DNA of 64,000 nucleotides from Phytophthora hibernalis. Lineage: Eukaryota > Oomycota > Peronosporomycetes > Peronosporales > Peronosporaceae. Positions 10,560 to 21,299 of the stretch are shown piece by piece. The notes under the pieces were generated by a model. It was not told where the DNA came from, searched no databases, and saw nothing but the letters and a program-made list of their open reading frames with translations. Every line of letters begins with the position of its first letter. Position 1 is the first letter of the stretch. Location of the stretch: the NCBI GenBank assembly GCA_012656075.1, contig JAAKBF010000076.1:248001-312000 (forward strand). Reading direction: 5' to 3'. The translations under genes and the position numbers were made by a program.

Positions 10560-11462
10560 CCGTACTGTGTTCTCGCTTTTCGTGGCGCCCGAGTCCGTGA
10601 GCGTGAACAGCGTCTTGCCTCACGTGTACGTCACGTAGCACCCCAGAATTCTGCACACGACCACGACGGCGAGCGCGGGGACCTTCTCCCACATGGGGAT
10701 CATGCTCCAGCACTTCTTGATCAGGAATACGATGGGCAGGATAATGCTTTTGAGCGAGATGCACGAGGTGCCCACAAACTACGACGACAGGTTGGAGAAG
10801 TGGTCCATGAACACGATGGGGAAGATGACGAGCACCACGATGGTGGCAATGCGCATGATCATGTACTTGATGGCGTTGCCGCCTCAGCGTCCTCGTCGCC
10901 GTAGTGCGGGATCTCGGCATCTGCCCCTGGCATACAAGACCTTGGAGCATCCCTCCGACACGTTCATGAATTCCTTGGCGGGCGTGGAAGCGTTGGAAAA
11001 CGAGATGGCGTTCTCGATATCGCCCTCCTTCTTTTGTGTATGCCGATAACCAGGCGCTCGGCCAGGACGACGGCGCCCCAGTTTGACTTAAACCCGACGT
11101 GGTCATGCCGGTGTCGGTCCCCGTGTAGAGTTTCCCGTGATCTGGCAGACCACGCCGTGCTGACCAGCATGGGGAATAGCACCGAGATGATCGTTCGTAA
11201 AGTAGACGACGCGCGGCATGCGCTTGGAATTGCTGTGCTGAATTTGATGGCCACGAGGCCAGCGACAGGTTGCCAAAGCCTCCTCAAACTCGAGGTTGAT
11301 TCCGGCACGGACGGGTGGCTGCGCATGCCGTACATGACGACGGCGATGCCGATGCGGTTGATAGTTATTTGCAATCTGTCCTGCCAACAAAACGAGATGT
11401 CATCAGCGATGATCATGCCAAGGCAGCCGGCAATGACAGCATTATCGGTAGCTCATACCTTG
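10560..11462 (-). pseudogene. Amino-acid transporter (AAAP family) pseudogene
   Basis: Minus-strand coding traces of a polytopic transporter in several frames. An upstream exon ends at about 11450 in CGLFIIDAQ with a GTATGAG donor; the next exon begins after TTGGCAG at about 11396. It includes GIAVVMYGMRSHPSV. The last part, from about 10860 down, reads IMRIATIVVLVIFPIVF, then a break at a TAG, then SLKSIILPIVFLIKKCW and VPALAVVVVCRILG. The pattern of a hydrophobic stretch, SFVGTS and LP-x-x-F resembles the C-terminal half of the amino acid/auxin permease family. At least two frame changes and one in-frame stop (in LSS*FVGTS at about 10780) interrupt it. The gene is non-functional as written. 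Confidence 0.65.
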
Positions 11463-11758
11463 AGCGTCGATGATGAACAAGCCACATACTGTACCCTGCA
11501 CATGCACGCGCTAAATATATGGTACAAGGCCCAAATTATTTTTTCATGTGAGCTTATAAAATATTACCACTGCAGTACCGGTACACGTAATCATGTGACA
11601 GGCTAACTGCATTGTTTCTGTTCTTGATCAAAATTGACCTGACCTGCCTCTGACCAGTAAAGAAGGCTATCCTCCAACCACCACTTCCCAAGCAGTACGG
11701 AGTCAGAGTCTTTCGACTCTCTATCGGCCACATTATCGCAGACGTCTACAGTGGCTCC

Positions 11759-12124
11759 ATGGACCCGCAAGGACCCAAGGCTCGTCGAGATCGCCCAGAC
11801 ATCAGCGATCGCGTCATCCCTGACTGGTACACGGAGGCTTTCGAGTCCGATGGATACGACTCGGAAGCCTACGCGCAAATCGCGTTGCTCCCTCGATCGA
11901 CACCGCGATCGACCAACTCTTCCCAGACAAGTTCGCCGGGCTTCGTGATCCTCGGAGACACGGCACTTCGATCTCAGCGTGATGACTGGGTTCCAGACAC
12001 GTGGCCGGCCGGAGTACAGCGGATTTTCTCGCAGTACAACCCTCGAAGCTGGAAATTCCCCGCGTGGATGCGGGAACTTGACAAGGCGTCGGGTGCGGCT
12101 GCAGTCGCCGCTGCAACGCACTAA
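11759..12124 (+). CDS. Short hypothetical protein, possibly a mobile-element fragment
   Basis: A 121-residue frame with no recognised domain. It contains DDWVPDTWPAGVQRIFSQYN and RSWKFPAWMRELDKASG, a Trp-rich region that is more protein-like than the opposite-strand reading. The composition is acidic at the start and Ser-rich in the middle. It sits in repeat-rich DNA with no partner gene. It could be a fragment of a retroelement gag-like gene or a lineage-specific gene. Confidence 0.3.
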   Translation: MDPQGPKARRDRPDISDRVIPDWYTEAFESDGYDSEAYAQIALLPRSTPRSTNSSQTSSPGFVILGDTALRSQRDDWVPDTWPAGVQRIFSQYNPRSWKFPAWMRELDKASGAAAVAAATH

Positions 12125-12209
12125 CATGCGAGAACGCCAGGCACGGAACGTTCTGCAGTTAGTACAACTGCGTGTACGCCGCCGCATGTGACAACGCGCT
12201 GAAGGAGAG

Positions 12210-12980
12210 TCAGTCGCTCTCCATCCAGCGCAATACGTGTACTGGTATGCGGGGCCTCGTCGCGACCGACCCCATCCCTGCTGGAGAGGTGATTGGGTAG
12301 TGTAAATGACCGTATCGGTCTTCGAATTCCTTCTCTGTCACGATAAATGAAGGTGAAAGTTTCTCCAACGTCACGCTCCTTGACTTCAGCCCACTCGAGA
12401 GAATCAGTTCACAGCATGAAGCACACGCACGAATGGCTTCGTTTTCTTGGCAATACCGTCGATAGGATTCTTGGCACCGTGTGATTTCTGCTATTCCAGG
12501 AGGCTCGTCCAATGCAGCGCAAAGTCTCCTTTGAACTTCTTCATTTCCTCGAAGATGCTCATCGTTAAAAACAAAGCATCAGGGTCATTCTCACAGCAGT
12601 GGTAATACGCCAAGGCCAGTCTAGGGTCTTTCGTGAAGTTTTGACGATCTGCCATAAGTCCGACCTCAGCCCCACTCACACATTGTGCGTTCAACACGCT
12701 TTCTGCAAGCGCACTTGCGTCCGAACCTAGAACTGTAAGATCTATGATCGACGATAACGTTAAAACCAATTTATGCTAATATAAAGACAGGTGCCATCGC
12801 ATTTACTTGTGCAAGCTCGTTTCGCTTCTCTTTCAGCACGACGCGCACGTGTTTTCTGCTCATTTCGAGCTTTCTTCTCTGTATCGCTGTGTTTATCTTC
12901 GCGGTACCTTCGGAGGTCACGGCGGCGTTGAAGACGTGTCTGACGAATGATATCTTCAGTACAAACAAAACGATCACTGC
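12210..12980 (-). pseudogene. Degenerate multi-part coding remnant, possibly helicase-type (Helitron-like) element
   Basis: Three adjoining minus-strand open frames look like one decayed gene. 12977-12771 is a basic helical region (RRKLEMSRKHVRVVLKEKR). 12769-12491 holds KDPRLALAYYHCCENDPDAL. 12512-12210 holds RACASCCELILSSGL followed by LEKLSPSF. A Cys-pair motif of the form C-A-x-C followed by a short Leu/Phe-rich stretch is common in proteins flanking the helicase of Helitron-like elements in oomycetes. That link is tentative, because no helicase motif is present in the window. Frames change without good splice sites, which suggests decay. Confidence 0.3.
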
Positions 12981-13482
12981 ATTAGTGAAAGAGCCACACT
13001 GAGCACAGATTAGATGCTACCTTACATGATTCTTTGCCTTGCTTCTGAATGATGTAATGGGTGAATCGGCGTCCTTAGTTGCAATGGTTGTCATCCCTGT
13101 CCCATATAATGGGACAGGGCTACATTTGCTACATTTGTATCGGACGAAATATTCAACAGAAGCGTTGTTCCATTAGAAACCTTGAGTTTCGTGTACCCTT
13201 CGAATGCGTCTTCGTACTAATGAAAACGCTAACACATACATGTATCAGGGCCTTCTTAAATGGTTTATCTACACTTCACTGCTTCTGTTATCACCAATCT
13301 CGACCCTCCACAACAAGACTTCAATTAGACGTCAGAGACGCTAATATCGTGCAGCTTAGCAGTCAACTGGCACACGGTGTTCATGAACAACCCCAGCCTC
13401 GTCGTCCGGACAACCGGTACAACCTGCCCGTCGGCAGGAAGGCCGACCGCCTGATCATCTACACCATAAACCGACGTGGTGA

Positions 13483-14082
13483 TCAGTTGGTTGTCAACTG
13501 CCATTTTTCAGTAGCATATTTGTCACGTGTTGCCTATAAAAGGTCATATTCACAGGTGCGTTAGTTATAAAAACAAATAAGCTTATTTAGCGAATACGCC
13601 TCCAAAACATTTACCGTGTACATCTCAGACAACGACTCTGGGGCGTTGGGTTCAATCATGTGCATGCGGGCAACAGGGCCCGTTTCACCCATGTGAAACG
13701 ACGTCCAGATGACTCGCCCCTGAACGCAAATCGAATTGCGCACCAGGTCGTTCTTGACCATGAGAAGATTGTTCCGCTTCACTCCGTTTTTCCGGACAAA
13801 TTCTTGGAAACCTATAATAACGTTAGACATCATGGGGTCAAATGAATCTTATAACGTTAGACATCATGGGGGCAAATGAATCTTTTAAACGATACCGAAT
13901 CGACACATACCTTCAACGGTAGAAATAACCGGCTTGTCAACGTTGGTCGCATCACGAGTCTTTATAGCCAACTTGATTTTCTTGATTGAAGACACATAAG
14001 CGGTCGCGGAGCTATCACCCGCCATTTTGCGTTCTTTGTCGGCGTCATCAACGCTACCCCGCCTCTTAGAGATACCGACCAT
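13483..14082 (-). CDS. Small three-exon hypothetical gene
   Basis: Exon 1 14082-13911, intron 13910-13812 (99 nt; donor GTATGT, acceptor TTATAG), exon 2 13811-13615, intron 13614-13534 (81 nt; donor GTAAAT, acceptor TTATAG), exon 3 13533-13483. The phases agree and give 139 residues. The product has a basic Lys/Arg-rich start (KRRGSVDDADKERK), a central NNLLMVKNDLVRNSICVQGR and a short C-terminus. No domain is recognised. Intron 1 contains a tandem duplication. An overlapping 59-codon minus-strand frame just downstream (about 13505-13326, starting MAVDNQLITTSVYGVDD) is also protein-like and could be the intended last exon if a base is missing. Confidence 0.45.
13818..13886. repeat. Tandem duplication inside an intron
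   Basis: A unit of about 35 bp containing AACGTTAGACATCATGGGG and CAAATGAATCTT occurs twice head to tail with two or three differences. It lies within intron 1 of the small three-exon gene, next to the acceptor. Confidence 0.7.
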
Positions 14083-14226
14083 CTTGCTCGTGGCGAAAAC
14101 GGAAATTTACGAATTGCAAGTTTGTCTTGATTGTCACAAAGAAAAAGAAAAATGGCTGCTACGATTCCTACTGACCCACATCCTATACCGGTACCTGGCA
14201 CATACTTAACTTGGGTGCACTATCCC

Positions 14227-14870
14227 ATGTTGAACGTTGCCTCTCTCATCTTGAACTTGACCGCTGGCGTAGATGGTAATATCCTGAAAGCATTGCCGTT
14301 TCTTAAAGAACCCACTCGGCCCTATCCGCGTGCACACGCTACTACGCAACTTGCGCGCGCTATCTCATATTGAACGTTGTCACCCTATATATACTCAACT
14401 TTTAGATCTACGAATCTGTGGACGCACACTAGAACGTTCCCATGTTGAACGTTGCCGTCCTCTCATGTTGAACGTTGCAGCCCTATACGGTACGGTAATA
14501 TACAGATACACTACGTTCTAGTCTCTCATGTTGAACGTTGCGGTCCTATTGGACATTGCGGCCCTATATGGTACGGTAATGTACATGTACACACCGTTCC
14601 CGTCTCTCATGTTGAACGTTGCCGTCCCTGCCGTCTCTCATGTTGAATGTTACGGCCCTATTGAACGTTTCGGCCTATACTGTACGGTAATGCACTTGTA
14701 CAGAACATTCCCGTCTCTAATGTTGAACGTTCCCGTCACGGCCATCTCTCATGTTGAACGTTGCGGTCCTACATGGCCTACAGTACGTGTATACTGTACG
14801 GTAATGCGTATGTACAGAACGTTCCCGTCTCTCATGTTGAACGTTTGCCGTCCCGACCGTCTAACATAGA
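14227..14870. repeat. Motif array built on ATGTTGAACGTT
   Basis: The 12-mer ATGTTGAACGTT occurs exactly eight times on the plus strand (starts 14227, 14442, 14465, 14528, 14609, 14720, 14751, 14834), with about four near-copies between them. It is usually preceded by CTCTC and followed by GCCGTCC or GCGGTCC. From 14490 on, it is embedded in a longer tandem unit of about 81-114 bp that also contains a GTACGGTAAT segment (about 14490, 14571, 14683, 14797), a TGTAC-rich stretch and a GTTCCCGTCTCTC stretch. Open frames across it are by-products of the repeat. No gene is called here. Confidence 0.85.
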
Positions 14871-15187
14871 ATGTACCGGTATAGACTCATCAAATTATTG
14901 TTGACCACACAAATAATGTTGACCACACCCTCATGTTGCACGAACGTTGACCCAGTTGACGTCAAATAATCCTCTAGCTTCGCTACCTATCTCCCAGTAA
15001 AAGATGTTTTAACTATCAAAGGCGATACAGTGAATAGGCATTTTCGACATTCTGCAAATTATTTTATAAAACGTGTCTTTGATATTGACTTGCAGAAGAC
15101 GATCAATCGTTCACCTCGCAATTTAATCCATCTAGAACACCTAGGTGGGAGCGCAACAACTCAATTTTGACAACATTCTCCAGGCAC

Positions 15188-17136
15188 TCACAGCCACTTC
15201 TTGTAGAACTTGAAAAACGCGATCGTAGCGAGCGCGATAAAGAGCACGACACCCCACCAAATGTAGTACCCGTTGTGGTACTCGAGTTCTGGCATGTTGG
15301 TAAAATTCATGCCGTACAGGCCAGTCATGAATTGGGCCGGCAAGAAAATGGCCGCCACCAGTGCCAGGATGTAGCTCACGTCATTCTGCTGCGCAGCTCG
15401 AGCGTTGTGGAAATCGTCGATCAGGCTACGGCAGCGGTCCAAATGCCGCTCGCAGTCCTCCTCAATTGTAGTAATGTGATCCAGCACATCACGGAAGTAG
15501 CGCTGGGTTTCCCCTCGAATTCATCCGACTCCGAGAGCTGTATGACGACCTCGCTCATCGGCTTGCAGAGCACCTGAAGTCCCTTGATCTGCTTGAAGCA
15601 GCTCGCCAGTCGTCTCACGTCAAAGTAGCGCGAGTCAAGACTCAGTAGCTTCTCCAGCATGATTAACTTGGAACCAAACGTGTGTGTGATGGGTGTCAGC
15701 TCATCCACACACACGTCCACGATCGTGTAGACTAGGAAAGCGGTGCTGTGTTGGCGCACCTTGGAGTACGACATATCCAGTCGTTGCTTCAGAGATGACC
15801 AAAGTGTGTTTGAGCTCTCCTGAACACTGATCAGCACGTCCTCCATTATGTAGAGACTGAGTTGCTGTGGTGCAGTCATCACGCAACCAATTTTCAGCTG
15901 CTCTAGACGATCTTCCAGCTCCTTTTTCGTCATACTTTCGAACGGCGACACATCTTCATCCTGCACGTACAGTGAGGCTCGATACATGTTCTGGTAGCTC
16001 TTTACCACGGCCAAGTCGCGTGCGTGAACGGTCTGAAGAATCAGAGACGTGTGTTCATCGTACTCGTCGTATTTCGGACGTTCAACGTCTGCGTCTAGCG
16101 TATCCTCAATAGCCAGTGGATGAAGTCGATAGCGCACCGACAAGCGCCGCATCAGTAGAGGATCAATCCCTCGACATTCACCCAGCGCACCGACGCCCAG
16201 CCAGGCTTTGTCGAGTAGATGAACTTCTGCACCTGGTCGATCGGGTACACGCTTCGAATTCGATCGGGCGAGTACTCAATCGATCCCAGCAGTGCGTGGC
16301 CTGTTCTTCTGCCTCGCTTCAAATGTGTGTACTCGGGCGGCATATCGCGCAGGAAATCCTCATTGAAAAGCTGCGCCAGTTTGATCTCCTGGATAGCAAA
16401 CAGAAACTCCTCGTACGTGACGCCTCCGCTATTATCGTCGTCCACTTTGTCAATAAACGTCTGGAACTGCTCGTCGTCGTCACAACCGATCCCATGGCCT
16501 CCAACCCACACCTAAAACCTTCGTACGACACCATCCCGTTGTCTGCACAACACAAAACAAAAATGTCAATTCTACTAAAATAAAAACTTACACGTGTCAA
16601 CAAAAGTCAACTCACCTCCGGGGTTAAACAACGAGAACAACTTCATCATCTTGGCCGACGTAAGGTCGAAATGTGGGTCCATCAACGAAAGGTCGTCCGC
16701 TTCGTCCACCGGTCCGAGACTGTCCGACCAATCGACGGAATTCGAGTCTCTGGCGATGGACTCAATGGACCCAATCGCCATCAGCTGCAGAATGTTCTTC
16801 CCGTGCAGTAAAGTGGGCATGGGTGTCGTCACCTTGGACGCAGTAGAAGTACCGTGGTCACTCCCATTGTGGTTCGGTTTCTGGGGTGGTACCTCGGCGG
16901 TTTTAGCACCAAAATCGATCCGATTCGCCACGCTGTCGCTCACGGTACGACGCAATCGATTGCCGTCGAAGCGGACGCCGTCGTCTGACGCCCAGTCCAC
17001 AGGCTGGTAACTGGTCGAAATCTCAGGAGGAAGTCGACGCCACAAGCGACGAGAACGAGCGGTAACCGATGAAGAACCAGTGGGTTGGGGACCTGTGGTG
17101 GTCCTGGGGGATGGCGATGGACACTTTGTCGCTCAT
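15188..17136 (-). CDS. CorA-type Mg2+ transporter with N-terminal EF-hands
   Basis: A plasma- or organelle-membrane divalent-cation channel of the CorA/Mrs2/Alr1 superfamily. The C-terminus has two transmembrane helices with the diagnostic YGMNFTNMPEL loop (GMN) between them and a Lys-rich end (KFYKKWL). The large soluble domain contains HPLAIEDTLD (the CorA L-x-x-E-D motif). Upstream are two EF-hand-like segments, FNPGDNGMVSYEGF and KVDDDNSGGVTYEEF; the second has a complete calcium loop. There is one intron, 16615-16543 (73 nt, GTGAGT...TGCAG). As written the frame breaks at about 16490, 16161 and 15514, each repaired by one more base in a G run, so these are probably assembly errors. The start is uncertain: ATGs at 17154 and 17136 are in a different frame from the downstream part, and ATG 17045 is the first in frame. 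Confidence 0.85.
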
Positions 17137-17403
17137 TAGCTGGAAGTCGCTCATCTGCCGGTTTGATGGTTCACTTTTGACTTTCACGGTTTGTAGATTG
17201 AAAACTGAATTGAAGATTGTGATTTGTTAATATTTCAGTAGATAAATTGTTGTGAATTGTTGATATTTCAATAGATATTTCAGTAGGTACAAGTAGTCCG
17301 AAAGATACTTCTGTTTACGCGAAAATGGAGGTGGCTAGCTGTCTTCTTCTTCCAGACATTGCTCATTCGCCAACCCTTAGAAGGGTCAGGTCGGCTCCCA
17401 CTT

Positions 17404-18217
17404 TTAAGGAGCTTTTGTCAGGATGACTTCCAGCTTGTCCTCCTTTTCAAAGAACACACTGCACCCCAATGCAACACTGGTCCACTCACCCCCAGCGTGT
17501 GGAACGTAGCTGGCTTGGACCTGTTCACCGTTGCTAAAGAGTTCGACTTTTCCTCCACTCGTTTGTGGCGTCAGGTGCACTTTCATGTTCAACACGTACC
17601 AGCCAGAGACAAGAACAGAGATTCCATCCCGTCCACTTGTCAACGCAAAGTCATCATGCGGGTCATCGTTCCAAATGATCTGGCCTTTGTCGTTCAACTT
17701 TTCCACATTATTCGAAAGGGCCTCCAGAAAAACCAACTCTTTGTGTTTGGCCTTCTCTTCTGCTAGGCACATGCTCGTCCGTGCCAACTCATCCTCAACG
17801 TCACGAAGCTTAGCCTCCACAATGTCAATGCGCTCCAGCGAAACAGGTTTCAGCTGAAAAAGGTACTTTGCCGTCCACGCTGACTTGAGAGCCCGAATTT
17901 TCACCGACAATTCAAGCTCGAGAATGTCATCCTCAAGCTCAACCAATCTACGCCGAATACAGTGATCGCCTCGTAGTCTTTTTCGTCCAGAAAGCCTGTG
18001 GACCTACAATAAGGATACCATCACGTAACTGTGAATATTACAGCGAAGAGAACGGCTTGCTTTATGCGCTTACAGTTAACTTACCATTGCTTTTGGACTG
18101 AAGTTCCTCCAGCCAAATATTTAGCTTTGCTGCCTTAGAGGAGAGCACGAATCGATACGTTGCTGCTGGCGGAGGGGCAAAAGCCGTCAGACCACTCGCT
18201 GTCATATCTGGTGCCAT
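17404..18217 (-). CDS. Coiled-coil protein with C1q/TNF-like C-terminal domain
   Basis: A two-exon model: exon 1 18217-18085, an 89-nt intron (GTAAGT donor, CCACAG acceptor), exon 2 17995-17404. The N-terminus is LTAFAPPPAATYRFVLSSK. A Glu/Leu-rich coiled coil follows (ELEDDILELELSV, then IDIVEAKLRDVEDELA). The last 90 residues form a beta-rich module with LVSGWYVLNMKVHLT and FEKEDKLEVIL, resembling the C1q/TNF-like tail found in a large family of oomycete proteins of unknown role. One base appears to be missing at about 17953 (TT where TTT keeps frame); otherwise the gene is clean. No signal peptide is seen, so a cytosolic oligomer is likely. Confidence 0.6.
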
Positions 18218-18618
18218 GCTAACAGGGGGTTGCTTCTTCCAAATTCGTCAAATTGAACTGTGAGGCAGGCGCCTACGATAAGCGCAATCCACGTTGGCTA
18301 ACTGTCACAACCTTGTTTCAGCGATTTTTCCAACTCCAACGGTAGTGAGTTCTCGGGTCTTCATCGAGTACGCCGCAGTACTTTTTAAAGAGCAATTCTG
18401 CACGTTCAATCACGTTGGTAGCATCAAGATTGGACGTACTGCACCCGTTCACGCTAACTTTCCTTGTGCAGCGTCGTCGAGAGAACATCTATCTGGGTAA
18501 TCATGACGTTGCTGGAGATCCGACAGTAAGATCTCTATGCCTACGGTTCTGGGACAGTGTAGGCAATACACTTGTCTTGTCCCCGTCCCCATTTGCAATT
18601 TCGTCGGGCTGACGCAAT

Positions 18619-19167
18619 ATGTTTGAGCTTTCTTGTGCTGTGGTGGGCACAAGTGGCGTCAACGAGATTTCTATCGACGTGCCAGGTGGTTCATTGGTGA
18701 AAGAAGTGGTGAACTTACTCAAGTATCGCTGTCCGCGCGAATTTCGCGATGTCAGTGCGGCCAAGATCAGGCACTCGAGCAGGAGAGTTCATCCCAAGAT
18801 CGTCGTTTGAGCTTGGACTGCTACCCGAATTTTGGAAGCTGGAGAATACGCGTTTGCTCGGGAGTTCATTCTCAAGACCTGGCTGGAGTTGAGGCCAGAT
18901 GAAATCCTGGAGAGCGTGCTTCCATCCAGGACTGCTCATCAACAGCCTGACATCGTTCACGTTGTGGCATTAATCCCACCCAAGAAGATCACGCTGGTCT
19001 TTGGGCAGGAAATTTTTCGTGTCAGTGTGAACGCAAGTACGTTGGTCGGGGAGCTCAAAGGCGAAATCAAGAACAGAACGTCGGAGATGATTAAACTTGT
19101 GGAAGCCAAAGTTGGGAACCAGCGTTTGGACTGTGACGACGTCAAGGGAGACGCAGTCCGCACGTGA
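18619..19167 (+). pseudogene. Crinkler-like N-terminal domain remnant
   Basis: The start, MFELSCAVVGTSG then ISIDVPGGSLVKEVVNLLK, has the shape of the Crinkler (CRN) N-terminal ubiquitin-like domain (M-x-x-L-x-C-A-(I/V)-V-G, then an (I/V)-D-I/V strand and a charged helix). After EFRDVSAAKIR, where CRNs carry LFLAK, the frame hits a TGA at 18808. The same frame is then open to 19167 with a second ubiquitin-like-looking stretch, KITLVFGQEIFRVSVNAS. CRNs are secreted or host-acting effectors, or ancient nuclear proteins. This copy lacks LFLAK and has a premature stop, so it is called a pseudogene; a read error at the stop cannot be excluded. Confidence 0.45.
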
Positions 19168-19513
19168 TGGATTTATTGCGCGCGATGGCAGCAAAAGACG
19201 AGCTTGATTTGTCTCGCACGGTCGTATCTGTATTCCGAGATAGCAGTCGTTGCATTATGGATGCTCTAGTCGTGCCCGGTGATGTTCAATACCAGCCATT
19301 GCCAGCAAGAGAAAGAAGCAATACGGCACGCCGCGGAAGATGAAGCAACGACATTGATACTTGTAGCAGCGTCAAGATTGACTTCCATGTATTTCGCTTG
19401 AATTATACTGCCCCGACGATTCAAGCTTTTGCGTAGCGCTGCTGACCAAAGTTTCCATAGCGCTGAGCACTGTTGAAAGTCTCAGAGAACGAATCGTCAT
19501 CTCCAACTTCTTT

Positions 19514-20988
19514 TCATAACTTGAACGAATTCATGCCGCCATTTAATTCAACGTACTTTTTACCAGAAGCTACTTGCATCAAGACGGTGTGGAGTATGTG
19601 CATGGCTTCCGCTGCTGACGGTCTCTCTGCGGGATCCATCGATACACAAGCGTGACCAAGGTTCACCATTGACTGGGGTCCAGCTTTTGAAAACTCCACG
19701 CTCAACGTCCCAGTGGCTACACGGTGGAGAATGACCAAAGGGGATAGCTGCTGCTTCGATCCAGAACGCAATTTCGCGTGCGAGTAAGGCAACGAATGCA
19801 TCGAGATCTCGGACAGCACCACACCGAACGAGAACATGTCCGCTTTCTCATCGTACGCATTTCCAACCATCACTTCCGGAGCCATCCACAGCGACGTGCC
19901 TACATCTGCCGTCATGGCTCTGTCCGCCCGCTTCCGAGAAACGCCAAAGTCTGTCAACTTCGCTCCCAACGCCTCGTTCAGCAAAATATTCTTCGACTTT
20001 AGATCGCGGTGGATGATCGGCGCGTCGAAAGAATGCAAGTACGCGAGTGCATGGGCCACATGCAGCGCAATCCTGATCTTATCCGCATCGAAACCTGTCG
20101 AGTGTTTGTGCTCTTCGTAGCTGTCCATCAGTCCTCTCAAGTCCCCTCCACCCATATATTCCATAACGGAGCAAAAGTCCTCACGGGATGTCCACGCCAC
20201 GCCAATAAACCGCACGATGTTCGGGTGACTCATCGCAGCTGCCATTTTGATCTCGTTCACGAAAGTCTCCACGTCCGCCATCGTCTTCACAGCCACTAGC
20301 TGGCCATTGTACGTTCCTTATACACTTTACCGAACGCACCACGACTAATAAACTCGTCCACAACAACTTTCTCACGTGGTATCCGAACCTTGTGGATCTC
20401 TTCATCCTCCGTATTGAACTCAGTAAAGGAACAGGTCGACAAAGTCGAAGTCTCCGATACAGGAGTAATGCAGCAAAATTGATCCCCGACTGGTTCTGGT
20501 GCCTCAAACAACTTCGTCGAGTCTTCATGTAGTACCATGGGTCCCTTTGAATCAGTGACGGACCCTTTTGAGTGCAGCGAGATGGGTCCTAGAGAGTCAA
20601 AGTGCTCCAATGACTCCGAGTCCGAGTACTCTCCACTGAATTTATCCCGTAATGGAGCGAGCATTTTCGGGACGGACAGGAGGTGCGTCGCTCTCTCAGC
20701 CAACTTGCGTTCTTGACTGTTGATTGATTCCTTGAGTCTCTCCTGCGTATGAGTCAAATGTTCACCAACTGCAGTGTACCGGTTCACTATGGCAGCTTCA
20801 CAGTGCTCCATGCGATCTGACAACTTCTTCTCGTGGCTCGTGAGTTTGTCCTTCACTCGCGTCTGCGTCCGTGTCAAGTGCTCGCCGACTGCAGTGTAGC
20901 CATCTACAACGGCCGCTTCGTACTGGTCCATGCGGTCCGAGATTTTACGAGCCATTTTGCCCATTGCGCTCTGGAACGGAGACTCCAT
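19514..20988 (-). CDS. TKL-type protein kinase with duplicated N-terminal repeat
   Basis: A kinase of about 491 residues. The N-terminal 80 residues contain two consecutive 40-residue units (each with SDRM-x-x-x-EAA-(V/I)-V and YTAVGEHLT). A Ser-rich linker follows (residues 100-190). The kinase domain starts with RGAFGKVYK (Gly loop), VAVKT (Lys), then HRDLKSKNILL (catalytic loop), LTDFGVSR (DFG), SLWMAPEV (APE) and DMFSFGVVL. HRDLKSKN and the overall order fit the tyrosine-kinase-like Ser/Thr group that is expanded in oomycetes. One frame break lies in the Gly loop at about 20316, where GG replaces an expected GGG; restoring one G joins the two halves, so it is probably a consensus error. 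An Inr-like element lies 20-40 bp upstream of the ATG. Confidence 0.8.
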
Positions 20989-21007
20989 TGTGTATTGTGT
21001 GGACGGT

Positions 21008-21027
21008 CAAAGCACGAATGAAAGTCC
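21008..21027 (-). promoter_or_regulatory. Oomycete Inr-like core promoter of the kinase gene
   Basis: Minus strand GGACTTTCATTCGTGCTTTG matches the oomycete initiator (CATT core with a downstream T-rich stretch). It lies 20-39 bp before the kinase ATG at 20988. Confidence 0.5.
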
Positions 21028-21299
21028 AGCAGACGACTACGCAACATGCGGTGTCATAAATGGAGCGTCCAAAGGGAATTCACTTCTGGGAAGAGTAAAC
21101 ATGGAGCCACATGACGGGATTCTGAAGACAGAATCCAGCATGAGACTTAAGGTTCACCGCTTTTGAAGATAACGCATGAGGTCCTCTTTTCAAATGAATT
21201 AGCTATTACTTCCATGCAACCCTCCTCAAGCATTCTCGACACTACGCAGTAGCAGTCCCATGATTGTTGAGTATGTATTGGGAGAGACTTGTTTTCGTG

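Noticed and set aside
10537..11106. A 189-residue His/Arg-rich minus-strand frame
   Set aside because: It overlaps in another frame the hydrophobic traces of an amino-acid transporter, which are recognisable. The His-rich frame is a composition by-product.
14131..14869. Several repeat-derived frames with MLNVA units
   Set aside because: They are translations of the ATGTTGAACGTT array. The repetition is at DNA level, with spacing that does not keep frame.
14227..14870. A CRISPR-like array
   Set aside because: Spacing is irregular, the repeats are imperfect, no cas genes are present and the genome is eukaryotic.
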